From NCBI RefSeq assembly GCF_030406665.1, contig NZ_CP129121.1, forward strand, positions 1,302,001-1,366,000: a stretch of 64,000 nt of DNA. The letters are read 5' to 3'. The stretch is from Halomonas halophila (GTDB lineage: Bacteria; Pseudomonadota; Gammaproteobacteria; Pseudomonadales; Halomonadaceae). Below, one piece after another: positions 26,677 to 35,019 of the stretch; position 1 is the first letter of the stretch; each line of letters begins with the position of its first letter. The notes beneath the pieces were generated by a model that was not told where the DNA came from, searched no databases, and saw nothing but the letters and a program-made list of their open reading frames with translations. The position numbers were made by a program, and so were the translations under genes.

Positions 26677-27225
26677 ATGGCAGGCAGTAAGGCAAGCGAC
26701 GTGCTCGCTTTCTGGTTCGACGAGCTGACGCCCGCGCAGTGGTTCCGCAAGGACCCTGAGCTGGACGCCGAGGTGCGGCGCCGGTTCGCCGAGATCCACG
26801 CAGCCGCTCGCCGCGGCGAGTTCGTCGAGTGGCGACGCTCGGCCACGGGGCGGCTGGCCGAGATCATCGTGCTGGATCAGTTCTCGCGCCACCTTCATCG
26901 CGACGGCCCCGAAGCCTTCGCCGCCGACGAGCAGGCGCTGGCGCTCGCCCGGGAGGCGGTCGCCGCCGGGGATGACGCCGCGCTCGCGGCGCGCGAGCAG
27001 GCCTTCCTCTACATGCCTTACATGCACAGCGAGTCGCTGGCCGTCCACGACGAGGCGGCGCGGTTGTTCGAGCAGCCCGGCCTGGAGGACAGCCTGCGCG
27101 CCGAGCGCCGGCACCGCGCTATCCTGGAGCGCTTCGGCCGCTATCCGCATCGCAATGCCGCCCTCGGGCGGCGTTCCACCGAGGAAGAGCGGGCCTTCCT
27201 GGCCCGGCCCGGATCATCGTTCTGA
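26677..27225 (+). CDS. DUF924 family protein
   Basis: A 182-residue protein of the DUF924 family, recognised by VLAFWFDELTPAQWFRKDPELDAEVRRRF at the start, IIVLDQFSRHLHRD in the middle and FLYMPYMHSESLAVHDEA. The fold is all-alpha, TPR-like. Its biochemical role is unknown. ATG at 26677 follows AGGGAGG. The following gene, a GlsB-type membrane protein, is co-directional 70 bases downstream. Confidence 0.88.
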   Translation: MAGSKASDVLAFWFDELTPAQWFRKDPELDAEVRRRFAEIHAAARRGEFVEWRRSATGRLAEIIVLDQFSRHLHRDGPEAFAADEQALALAREAVAAGDDAALAAREQAFLYMPYMHSESLAVHDEAARLFEQPGLEDSLRAERRHRAILERFGRYPHRNAALGRRSTEEERAFLARPGSSF

Positions 27226-27295
27226 GCTTGCGTTATGACGCCGCATGTCGGCAGTCTGGCAGGCACATCCCAAGGAAGTGGAAAAGGAGACACCC

Positions 27296-27538
27296 ATGAG
27301 CATCATCGCCTGGTTGATCATCGGCGGGCTGGCGGGCTGGATCGCCGGCAACATCATGCGTGGCGGCGGCTTCGGGCTGCTGGGCAATATCGGAGTGGGG
27401 GTCGTCGGCGCGGTGGTCGGCGGCTTCCTGTTCAGCCTGCTGGGGCTTCAGGCCGGCGGCTTTATCGGCTCGCTGGTCACCGCCATCGTCGGCGCGGTGG
27501 TATTGCTGTGGGTGATCGCCAAGGTCAAGAAGGCCTGA
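27296..27538 (+). CDS. GlsB/YeaQ/YmgE family stress-response membrane protein
   Basis: An 80-residue membrane protein with three hydrophobic, glycine-rich helices: MSIIAWLIIGGLAGWIAG, LLGNIGVGVVGAVVGGFLF and SLVTAIVGAVVLLWVIAKVKK. These are typical of the family once called transglycosylase-associated proteins, which are induced by stress or in stationary phase. ATG at 27296 has AAAGGAGA six bases upstream, which selects it over an upstream in-frame ATG. Confidence 0.88.
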   Translation: MSIIAWLIIGGLAGWIAGNIMRGGGFGLLGNIGVGVVGAVVGGFLFSLLGLQAGGFIGSLVTAIVGAVVLLWVIAKVKKA

Positions 27539-27576
27539 CCGGCAGCGCCCATCGAACCCGCAGGGTCACGCAGAAA

Positions 27577-27608
27577 CACGCCGCCCGGCCAGTTGGCCGG
27601 GCGGCGTG
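27577..27608 (-). terminator. rho-independent terminator after gabT
   Basis: A 14-bp stem (CACGCCGCCCGGCC/GGCCGGGCGGCGTG), loop AGTT, followed on the minus strand by TTTCT. It sits between the convergent GlsB-type gene and gabT. Confidence 0.85.
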
Positions 27609-27628
27609 CGTTCGGGGCTAGCGCAGGA

Positions 27629-28921
27629 TCAGGCGGTGGCGGCGGCCTGGCTGCCGACCACTTCCTTCAGGCACTCCTCGATGATCGCGAGGCCTTCCTC
27701 CAGCACCTCGTCCTCGATGGTCACCGGCATCAGGAAGCGGATGGTGTTGCCCCACAGGCCGCAGGACAGCAGGATCAGCCCCTTCTCGCGCGCCTTCTTG
27801 CACAGCGCGCCGGCCAGGTCGGCGTCCGGGCTGCCGTCGGCCGTGACCAGGTCGAAGGCGGCCATGGCGCCCAGGTGGCGGCCGTTGGCCACGCAGTCGA
27901 AGGCCTGCTCCCATTGGGTGAAGCGCTCGCCGAGCCTGTCGCCCAGGGCCAGGCTCTTGTCGAGGATCTGCTCTTCCTCGAACACCTCCAGCACCGCCAG
28001 CACCGCGGCGCAGGACACCGGGCTGCCGGTGTAGGTGCCGCCCAGCGAGTTGCCGCCGGAGGCGTCCATCACCTTGTCGGTGCCGACCACAGCGGAGATC
28101 GGCATGCCGTCCGCCATGCTCTTGGCCATGGTGATGATGTCCGGCTCCACGCCGCTGTGCTCGATGGCGAACAGCTTGCCGGTGCGGCCGAAGCCCGACT
28201 GTACTTCGTCGACGATCATCAGCATGCCGTGTTCGTCGCACAGCTCGCGTACGGCCTTCAGGAAGCCCGGCGACGCCGCATGGAAGCCGCCCTCGCCGAG
28301 CACCGGCTCGAGCACGATGGCGGCGGTGTCCTTCGGATTGGCGTCGGTCTTCAGCGCCATCTTCAAACCGCGCAGCGCGTCCTCGTCGCTGACGCCCTCG
28401 CTCGGCACCGGGTAAGGCGCGCGGAAGACATTGCCCGGCATGCTGCCGAAGTCGGTGGCGTAGGGCGCGACCTTGCCGTTCATGGCCATGGTCATGAAGG
28501 TGCGGCCGTGGTAGCCGCCGGTGAAGCAGATCACGTTGTCGCGGCCGGTGGCGGCGCGGGCCACCTTGACGGCGTTCTCCAGCGCCTCGGCGCCGGAGTT
28601 GGCGAGCATCACCTTGCCGTGACCGCGCACCGGGGTCACCTGGCTGAGCTTCTCGGCCACCTTCACGTACCCCTCGTAGGGCATCACGGTCTGGCAGGTG
28701 TGCATCACCTTGTCCAGCTGGTCCTTGACCGCCTGCACCACCTTGGGATGGCGATGGCCGATGTTGAGCACGCCGATGCCGCCGGCGAAGTCGATGATGC
28801 GGTTGCCGTCGGCGTCCCAGATCAGGGCATTCTCGGCCCGGTCGGCAAACTGGGTGGCCGGGCTGGCGGCGCCGCTGGCGACGTAGCGCTGCTTGAGCTC
28901 GTTGAGTTGTGCGTTGTTCAT
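27629..28921 (-). CDS. gabT: 4-aminobutyrate aminotransferase
   Basis: 430 residues, class III PLP aminotransferase of the GABA type. It shows GGIGVLNIGHRHPKVVQAV, the substrate/PLP region NSGAEALENAVKVARAATGR, GGYHGRTFMTMAM, the DEVQSGFGRTGKLFA motif, and the PLP lysine in ITMAKSMADGMPISAVVG. It converts GABA and 2-oxoglutarate to succinic semialdehyde and glutamate. It lies 33 bases downstream of gabD on the minus strand, and the product of GabT is the substrate of GabD. Confidence 0.95.
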   Translation of the reverse strand: MNNAQLNELKQRYVASGAASPATQFADRAENALIWDADGNRIIDFAGGIGVLNIGHRHPKVVQAVKDQLDKVMHTCQTVMPYEGYVKVAEKLSQVTPVRGHGKVMLANSGAEALENAVKVARAATGRDNVICFTGGYHGRTFMTMAMNGKVAPYATDFGSMPGNVFRAPYPVPSEGVSDEDALRGLKMALKTDANPKDTAAIVLEPVLGEGGFHAASPGFLKAVRELCDEHGMLMIVDEVQSGFGRTGKLFAIEHSGVEPDIITMAKSMADGMPISAVVGTDKVMDASGGNSLGGTYTGSPVSCAAVLAVLEVFEEEQILDKSLALGDRLGERFTQWEQAFDCVANGRHLGAMAAFDLVTADGSPDADLAGALCKKAREKGLILLSCGLWGNTIRFLMPVTIEDEVLEEGLAIIEECLKEVVGSQAAATA

Positions 28922-28954
28922 GGAGACGACTCCTGTTGAGAGAGCGATAGGGCC

Positions 28955-30400
28955 TCAGAGCCCGCCGACACAGACGTATTTTAGTTCAGTGTATTCATCC
29001 AGGCCGTGACGCGAGCCCTCGCGTCCCAGGCCGGATTCCTTGACGCCGCCGAACGGCGCCAGCTCGGTGGAGAGCAGGCCCTCGTTGACGGCGACCATGC
29101 CGTACTCCAGTCCTTCCATGGTGCGCCAGATGCGCTGGTAGTCGCGAGCATAGAAGTAGGCGGCCAGGCCGAACTCGGTGGCGTTGGCCATGGCGATCGC
29201 TTCCTCGTCCTCGTGGAAGCGGAACACCGGCGCCAGCGGGCCGAAGGTTTCCTCGGTGGCCACCTTCATCTCGGCGGTGACGTCGGCGACCAGGGTCGGC
29301 TGGAAGAAGGTGCCGCCCAGGGGGTGGGGCTCGCCGCCGCACACCAGCCGTCCGCCGTGCTCGAGGGCGTCGGCGATGTGTGACTGTACCTTGGCCACCG
29401 CCGCGTCATTGATCAGCGGCCCCTGGAGCACGCCCTCGTCCAGACCGTTGCCGACCTTGAGCTCGGCCATGCGAGCTGCCAGCCTGTCGATGAAGGCGTC
29501 GTAGACGCCATCCTGCACCAGGAAGCGGTTGGTGCAGACACAGGTCTGGCCGGCGTTGCGGAACTTGGAGGCGATGGCGCCTTCCACGGCAGCGTCCAGG
29601 TCGGCGTCGTCGAAGACGATGAAGGGCGCGTTGCCGCCGAGCTCCATGGACGCCTTCTTGACGGTGCCGGCGCACTGGGCCAGCAGCCGCTTGCCGACCG
29701 GCGTGGAGCCGGTGAAGGAAACCTTGCGTACTCGCGGATCGGTGGTCAGCACCTCGCCGATCTCGGCCGGGCGGGCCGCGGTCACCACATTGATCACGCC
29801 CGCCGGGAAGCCGGCGTCCTCGGCCAGCCTGGCCAGCGCCAGGGCGGTCAGCGGGGTGGCCTCGGCGGGCTTGATCACCACCGGGCAGCCGGCGGCCAGG
29901 GCCGGGGCGCACTTGCGGGTGATCATCGCCAGCGGGAAGTTCCAGGGCGTGATGGCGGCCATCACGCCGATCGGCTCGCGCATCACCAGGATGCGCTTGT
30001 CGGCGCCGTGGCCGGGCAGGGTCTCGCCGGCCACGCGCTTGGCTTCCTCGGCGTAGTACTCCACGAAGCTGGCGCCGTAGCCGACTTCACCGCGGGACTC
30101 GGCCAGCGGCTTGCCCTGTTCGCGGGTCATCAGTCGGGCCAGGGCCTCCTGGTGGGCCATGATGCGCTCGAACCAGCCGCGCAGCAGGGCGGCACGTTCT
30201 TTGGCGGCCAGGCGGCGCCAGGCCGGCCAGGCCGCCTCGGCGGCGGCCACGGCCTCACGGGCGTCGTCGGCGCTCAGGTCGGGGACCTCGGCCAGCACCT
30301 CGCCGGTGGCGGGGTCGGTCACGGGGAAGCGTCGCTCGGCGGCGCGCCACTGGCCGGCCACGTAGGCCTTGTCGATCAGCAGGTCGCTCGGGGATGTCAT
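28955..30400 (-). CDS. gabD: succinate-semialdehyde dehydrogenase (NADP-type)
   Basis: 481 residues, matching GabD (482 in E. coli). Catalytic Cys is in NAGQTCVCTNRFLVQ, general-base Glu in SMELGGNAPFIVF, and the cofactor region is ITPWNFPLAMITRKCAPALAAG with FTGSTPVGKRL. It oxidises succinic semialdehyde to succinate, completing GABA catabolism with GabT. ATG at 30400 gives a standard N-terminus after GAGAGA; an earlier in-frame start would add 13 atypical residues. Confidence 0.95.
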   Translation of the reverse strand: MTSPSDLLIDKAYVAGQWRAAERRFPVTDPATGEVLAEVPDLSADDAREAVAAAEAAWPAWRRLAAKERAALLRGWFERIMAHQEALARLMTREQGKPLAESRGEVGYGASFVEYYAEEAKRVAGETLPGHGADKRILVMREPIGVMAAITPWNFPLAMITRKCAPALAAGCPVVIKPAEATPLTALALARLAEDAGFPAGVINVVTAARPAEIGEVLTTDPRVRKVSFTGSTPVGKRLLAQCAGTVKKASMELGGNAPFIVFDDADLDAAVEGAIASKFRNAGQTCVCTNRFLVQDGVYDAFIDRLAARMAELKVGNGLDEGVLQGPLINDAAVAKVQSHIADALEHGGRLVCGGEPHPLGGTFFQPTLVADVTAEMKVATEETFGPLAPVFRFHEDEEAIAMANATEFGLAAYFYARDYQRIWRTMEGLEYGMVAVNEGLLSTELAPFGGVKESGLGREGSRHGLDEYTELKYVCVGGL

Positions 30401-30434
30401 CGGCACTCTCTCGGCTGTCTCTCGCCATCGTTGA

Positions 30435-30451
30435 CACAAGGCGAGCTTGTG
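30435..30451. promoter_or_regulatory. operator-like dyad upstream of gabD
   Basis: CACAAG-gcgag-CTTGTG is a 6-bp inverted repeat, 35-51 bases upstream of the gabD start, in the divergent space with the DUF1266 gene. It could bind a dimeric regulator, but no partner is encoded nearby. Confidence 0.3.
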
Positions 30452-30629
30452 ATGCGTTATGTTTTACGAGTGTGCATTATTTAGAACACGCCGCCAAGCC
30501 CCGGATCGACGTCTCTCCGAGTGATTTCGAGCATCGGCGCCGGCGGCGCTTTCCGTTACACTGTGTCGCCGAATTTCCCGCGGCGCTTCGGCGCCGTTCC
30601 GAACGTTTGCTTGTGTGGCGAGGTGTGCC

Positions 30630-33092
30630 TTGGTCGATCCCCTGAATGCCTGGTGGGCCCAGCAGCTGGTGCTGTGTGATTGGGCCTTCGCCCCCGATCC
30701 CCTGACGCTGGACGCCGAGGTGGCAGCGGCCCGCTTGGAAGGGCTCGGGGTCGTCGATCGCGGCGAGCTGGGATGGCGGCTGCTCGAGGCATTCGGAGGC
30801 GGTGGTGAGGCCGATCCGGCGCGTCTGCTCTCTGCCCTGGAACTGGCAGCCCTCGGCGGCGCCGCCGGCTGGCTCGGCGAGACCCGAGCACGGGCCTGGG
30901 CACAGCGCCTGGCCGAAGAGATCGGTAGTCGCTATCACGGTCTGGAGGCGTGGCTGGATGCGCTGTGCCGGGCGCGTAGCGCCGTGGGCTGGGTCCAGGG
31001 CGATGACGGCTTCAGCGAGGCCTGCGAGGCCCTGGCCGCCCTCGAGCACCAGGGCGAGGGCGTCACCTGGGAGATGATGCGCGAGTGGCTGGCCGATTCG
31101 CGCCCTGAACAGGCGCTGTGGCCCGACGATCCGGTCGACCGGGTCTGGCGGCTGCGCGCGGCCTTCAGCCCCGTGCTCGAGCCCCGGGCCGCGCCGCTCG
31201 ATTGGCAAGGGCTCGAGGGCTGGCTGACCGAGGCCTGGCAGGTCCAGGGGCGCGACGAGCTGATTCGGGTGCTGCTGTGGCTGGCCTCCCAGGGCGACCG
31301 CCAGGCCTGGGACCTGGACGCCACCCGCCTGCTGTCGGCGGCGGCCGAGGAACGTCGGGCCTGGTGGGAGGGCCTCGCGCCCCGCGACCAGTCCGCCGGC
31401 CGGGTGCTGTTGACCCTGGTCGAGAGCGGCGAGCCCCTGGAGTGGGCCGCCTGGGACTGGCTGCGCCTGATCGATCTGGCCTGGGCCGGCCTGTGCATGG
31501 GCTGGCTCGACGACGAGGAGGCGCGCCACTTCGCGCTGCACGGCGCCGACATGGCCATGCACCGTTACAGCGACTGGGTGGCGCTGGCCCGGGCTTACCA
31601 GCGCGGACGCAGCCTGTTCGAGGCCCGCGACCTGCGGGGGGCCTTCGACGTCGACTGGGCGCTGCTGCTGCAGTCGCCGGTCAGCCCCTGGCGCACGCCG
31701 CTGTCGGAGATCGTCGACGAGGCGCAGCTCGAGGCCTCGCACCGGGCCATGCGCGACTGGCGTCGCGACCCTCGCCACTGGGTGCTGGCGCTGGCCGCGG
31801 TGCGCGAGCCGGAGCTGGCGCTGCGCCAGGGCGTGGCGCCGATGCTGCCGGAGGCGCGTCGGCAGGACGCCCGTCGCTACCTCGCCGAGACCCTCGACCT
31901 GCACGCCGACGAAGGCCCCGAGGCGCTCTCGCGCTACTGGTTGCCGGCCCAGGCGCATCATCTCAATCAGCTGGCGGCGGACGGTGCCCACGGCGCCTTG
32001 CCGACCGCCGCCACGCCGTTCGGCCGTCCCGGCAGGCAGGATCTGGCCGCCCGGGATGCCCTGGGCCAGGCCAGTCGCCACGCGGCGACCATTCACATGG
32101 CCGAGAAGTACGCCTTCCACCTGCAGATGGCCATGGACAGCGGGCTCTTCGACGCCGCGCGGCTGTCCGAGCTCACCGCGGCCCTGCATGGCTCGCTGAG
32201 CCGTTTCTACACCAGCCCGCGGCGCCTGCTCGCGGCCTGGGCACAGTGGGAGGCGCTGCTGCCCGAGCCCGATCAGCCGTCGCTGGTGGCCGAGATCCGC
32301 TGGCACCAGGACGATCCCGGCAGCGTCTTCCACTGGCTGGACTGGAGCAGCGGCGAATGGCAGGAGCCCGGCCCGCGGCCGAGCCTGTCGCACTTCACCG
32401 CCATGGCGCTGGTGGGGCCGTTGAACAGCCCGGCCTGGAGCCTGCCCCAGCCTGAGAGCGAACGCGAGTGCGCCTCGATCCGCGAGTGGGTCGATGGTCA
32501 CTACGCCCTGCATACCGCCGGCGAGCTGGCCGATTTCGTGGACTACCTGCTGGAGGCGGGCGATCGCCAGGAATACCAGATCAACTATGCCCCCTATACC
32601 CTCAATCGCGAACGATTGGCCTCGGAGATCGCTACCCTGGAATCCGGCGAGTGCAGCGAGGAGGAGCGCAACCACCTGCTGCGCCTGATCCGTGTGCGGG
32701 ACGGCGAGGACGGCTGCAACGAGCTCGACATGACCGCCTGGGACCTGGCCCAGGCGGTGGATCTGGCGATCGCCGGTCGCCAGCTCGGCTGGCTCACCGA
32801 GGCCGACTTCCTGGCCTTCCTGGGCCGGGCCCACGCCCTGGCCGCGCGCCATTACGGCGGCTGGGAAGAGTACGCCCGTGGCCTGCTTGCCGGCTTCTCC
32901 TTCTTCATGGGCGAGACGCCGGAGCGCGAGGCCTTCCTCAGCGGCTTCCGCCAGGCACTGGTGAGCTGGCTGTCCGCGGCGCCGCCCATGGCCGGCGCCT
33001 GGGCGAGCCTGGATTTCCCCGGTGCGCGCCCGCGTCACTGGGCGCCCATGCACGTGGATACGCTGCCCGGCGACGGCCGACAGCTGCATTAA
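30630..33092 (+). CDS. large protein with three DUF1266-like segments
   Basis: About 820 residues, soluble and Trp/Leu/Asp-rich. The C-terminal segment (about residues 700-800) is a clear DUF1266 domain: AWDLAQAVDLAIAGRQLGWL followed by RHYGGWEEYARGLLAGFSFF. A middle segment (about 275-350) repeats the same plan: AWDWLRLIDLAWAGLCMGWL then HRYSDWVALARAYQRGRSLF. An N-terminal segment (about 60-115) has a looser match (ALELAALGGAAGWLGE, SRYHGLEAWLDALCRARSAV). DUF1266 proteins have no established function, though some occur near secreted effectors. TTG at 30630 is preceded by GAGG; a GTG at 30615 would add five residues without a ribosome site. It is divergent from gabD. Confidence 0.75.
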   Translation: MVDPLNAWWAQQLVLCDWAFAPDPLTLDAEVAAARLEGLGVVDRGELGWRLLEAFGGGGEADPARLLSALELAALGGAAGWLGETRARAWAQRLAEEIGSRYHGLEAWLDALCRARSAVGWVQGDDGFSEACEALAALEHQGEGVTWEMMREWLADSRPEQALWPDDPVDRVWRLRAAFSPVLEPRAAPLDWQGLEGWLTEAWQVQGRDELIRVLLWLASQGDRQAWDLDATRLLSAAAEERRAWWEGLAPRDQSAGRVLLTLVESGEPLEWAAWDWLRLIDLAWAGLCMGWLDDEEARHFALHGADMAMHRYSDWVALARAYQRGRSLFEARDLRGAFDVDWALLLQSPVSPWRTPLSEIVDEAQLEASHRAMRDWRRDPRHWVLALAAVREPELALRQGVAPMLPEARRQDARRYLAETLDLHADEGPEALSRYWLPAQAHHLNQLAADGAHGALPTAATPFGRPGRQDLAARDALGQASRHAATIHMAEKYAFHLQMAMDSGLFDAARLSELTAALHGSLSRFYTSPRRLLAAWAQWEALLPEPDQPSLVAEIRWHQDDPGSVFHWLDWSSGEWQEPGPRPSLSHFTAMALVGPLNSPAWSLPQPESERECASIREWVDGHYALHTAGELADFVDYLLEAGDRQEYQINYAPYTLNRERLASEIATLESGECSEEERNHLLRLIRVRDGEDGCNELDMTAWDLAQAVDLAIAGRQLGWLTEADFLAFLGRAHALAARHYGGWEEYARGLLAGFSFFMGETPEREAFLSGFRQALVSWLSAAPPMAGAWASLDFPGARPRHWAPMHVDTLPGDGRQLH

Positions 33093-33161
33093 ACCCTTGT
33101 GCCGGTTATGATGCGTGATTGCCGGCCCGGCCGGCACGATGATGGCGATCGAGAGACAAGG

Positions 33162-33794
33162 ATGGCAAAGAGGACAGGGATGCCGACCCGGTGTCGCGTT
33201 TCACTCGCAGGCATGACGCTGCTGCTGCTGACCGGCTGTGCCGGCAGTGGTGGAACGAAGGCGCCGGTGGACGACTATTTCGCCCGTGACATGCCGGGGC
33301 TGCCCGGTCAGATGTCGCCGGTCGACAATCCCGTTCTCGAGATGCGTGGCCTGCGCCATCCGCCGCCGGCCCAGGTACGCCAGGCGCTGCTCGACGAGCA
33401 CGAACGCTGGCTCGGCACCCCCTACCGGCTTGGCGGCACTACCCGCCGCGGCATCGACTGCTCCGCCCTGGTCCAGCGCGTCTTCGCCGAGGCTTTCGGC
33501 CTGGAGCTGCCGCGCACCACCACCCAGCAGGTCCGCGAGGGCGAATCGGTGACCCGCGACGCCCTGCAGCCCGGCGATCTGGTGTTCTTCCAGCCTCCCG
33601 GCTACTACCACCACGTCGGCATCTACGTGGGGCAGGGGCGCTTCCTTCACGCCTCGACCTCCCGCGGCGTCAAGATATCCTCCCTCGACAACCGCTACTG
33701 GCGCCACTACTACTGGCAGGCGCGCCGCCCGCTGGACGACGTGCATCTGGCCCGCCGCCTCGACGATATCCAGTATGATCGCGGCGAGGGCTGA
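33162..33794 (+). CDS. NlpC/P60 family lipoprotein (peptidoglycan endopeptidase)
   Basis: A 210-residue lipoprotein. A basic N-terminus and hydrophobic segment lead to the lipobox LLLTGC, with lipid attachment at Cys26 if the ATG at 33162 is used; an ATG at 33180 is also possible. The NlpC/P60 domain (about residues 95-195) keeps the catalytic triad: Cys in RRGIDCSALVQRVF, His in YYHHVGIYVG and a third polar residue in RFLHASTSRGV. It would cut peptide cross-bridges in peptidoglycan from the outer- or inner-membrane face. A possible -10 (TATGAT, 33107-33112) lies upstream. It resembles E. coli MepS/NlpC in size. Confidence 0.9.
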   Translation: MAKRTGMPTRCRVSLAGMTLLLLTGCAGSGGTKAPVDDYFARDMPGLPGQMSPVDNPVLEMRGLRHPPPAQVRQALLDEHERWLGTPYRLGGTTRRGIDCSALVQRVFAEAFGLELPRTTTQQVREGESVTRDALQPGDLVFFQPPGYYHHVGIYVGQGRFLHASTSRGVKISSLDNRYWRHYYWQARRPLDDVHLARRLDDIQYDRGEG

Positions 33795-33824
33795 GTCTGT
33801 CTTCCTGGCCGCTTGGAAGTGATG

Positions 33825-34045
33825 GGCGCCGAGGACAAGGTGTAGCGAGGATTTTTTGCCATGGGTGAGGCGTCTTCGCCGAACGGGCTGGCCATGGATG
33901 GCCAGCACCGGCTCTGCGAGCGGAGCAGGATGCGATAGCGAAGCAGAGCAAAAGTAGCTCCCAGGGATGGGTTCACAGCGCCCTCGCGAAGGCTTGTCGT
34001 CGGTAAAGCCCATCGGCTGGGACATGTTGGCGAGCCTCGTCCCGT
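33825..34045. repeat. palindromic intergenic element (REP-like)
   Basis: The 260 bases between the NlpC gene and the LysR gene hold GCTGGCCAT-GG-ATGGCCAGC (33887-33906) and a longer inverted pair GCTCTGC/GCAGAGC (33911-33949), then CCCAGGGATGGGTTCACAGCG. This arrangement resembles intergenic repeats I recall from Halomonas and Pseudomonas genomes. No coding potential is evident. Confidence 0.4.
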
Positions 34046-34054
34046 GGTCTTGAC

Positions 34055-34933
34055 TCAGCGGTTCTCCAGCGCGAATTCCACGAACGCCTGTTCCGCCCGG
34101 GACAGGTAGGCGCCTTCCTTCCAGGCCAGCGACAGCGCCAGCCAGGCCGGCGGGTCGAAGGGCACCGCCGCCAGCTCCGGTTCCTCGACCACGCGCCTGA
34201 GAAAGGTGGTGATGCCGTAGCCCTGGCGCACGATGGCCTTGGTCAGCGGGATCAGGTTCGACTCGAAGGCGACGTTGGCGCTGGCGCCGGTGTCCCGTGC
34301 CAGGGCGTCGATGAACTCGCGATGGAAGTAGCCGTCCTGGAACAGCACCAGCGGCTCGGCGAAGAAGGCCTCGGGCGTGACGCGGTCCCGCCCGGCGAAG
34401 GGATGCTCCCGGGGCACGCATACCACCATCTCCTCCCGCGCCAGCGGCTGGCGCGTCAGATGGCGGCTCTCGCCGTCGTCGATCACCACGCCCAGATCCA
34501 GCTCGCCCGCGGCGATCATGCGCTGCAGGCGGCGCGCGCCGGCCTCCACCACCGTCAGCCGGATGCCCGGGTGGCGTTCCTTGAAGCCCATCAGCAGCGG
34601 CGGGAAATAGTAGGAGCCCAGCATCGAGGGAATGCCGATGCGCAGTTCGCCCTTCACCAGCCCGTGCAGCTCCCGCATGGCCAGCTCGGCCGCCTCGGCC
34701 CGGGCCAGCAGGTCGCGGGCGTGCTCGACCAGCGCCTCGCCCTCGGCGGTCAGGCCGATGCGCCGCTCGTGGCGGTGGAAGAGGGTGAGATCGAGGCGAT
34801 GTTCCAGGTTGGCGATGGTCTGGCTGACCGCGGACTGGGCCAGGTGCAGCGAGCGGGCGGCGGCGCTGAAGCCGCCCTGGTCCACCACCGCCAGGAAGAC
34901 GCCGAGGCTGCGCAGGTCGAAGGGCAGGGCCAT
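34055..34933 (-). CDS. LysR family transcriptional regulator
   Basis: A 292-residue LysR regulator. The winged HTH (residues 1-60) contains VVDQGGFSAAARSLHLAQSAVSQTIANLE; the effector-binding domain (about 90-285) begins ELRIGIPSMLGSYYFPPLL. ATG at 34933 gives the usual LysR N-terminus. It is divergent from an MFS gene (starts 86 bases apart), the typical layout for a regulator of its neighbour, as in E. coli ynfL/ynfM. Confidence 0.92.
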   Translation of the reverse strand: MALPFDLRSLGVFLAVVDQGGFSAAARSLHLAQSAVSQTIANLEHRLDLTLFHRHERRIGLTAEGEALVEHARDLLARAEAAELAMRELHGLVKGELRIGIPSMLGSYYFPPLLMGFKERHPGIRLTVVEAGARRLQRMIAAGELDLGVVIDDGESRHLTRQPLAREEMVVCVPREHPFAGRDRVTPEAFFAEPLVLFQDGYFHREFIDALARDTGASANVAFESNLIPLTKAIVRQGYGITTFLRRVVEEPELAAVPFDPPAWLALSLAWKEGAYLSRAEQAFVEFALENR

Positions 34934-35019
34934 AAGACAATCCGATGAGTACAATCATTAACTTCTGCTTGGCTTATCATTGTGCGCCTTCGATCATGGT
35001 CGGCCAACCCGGAGGACCT

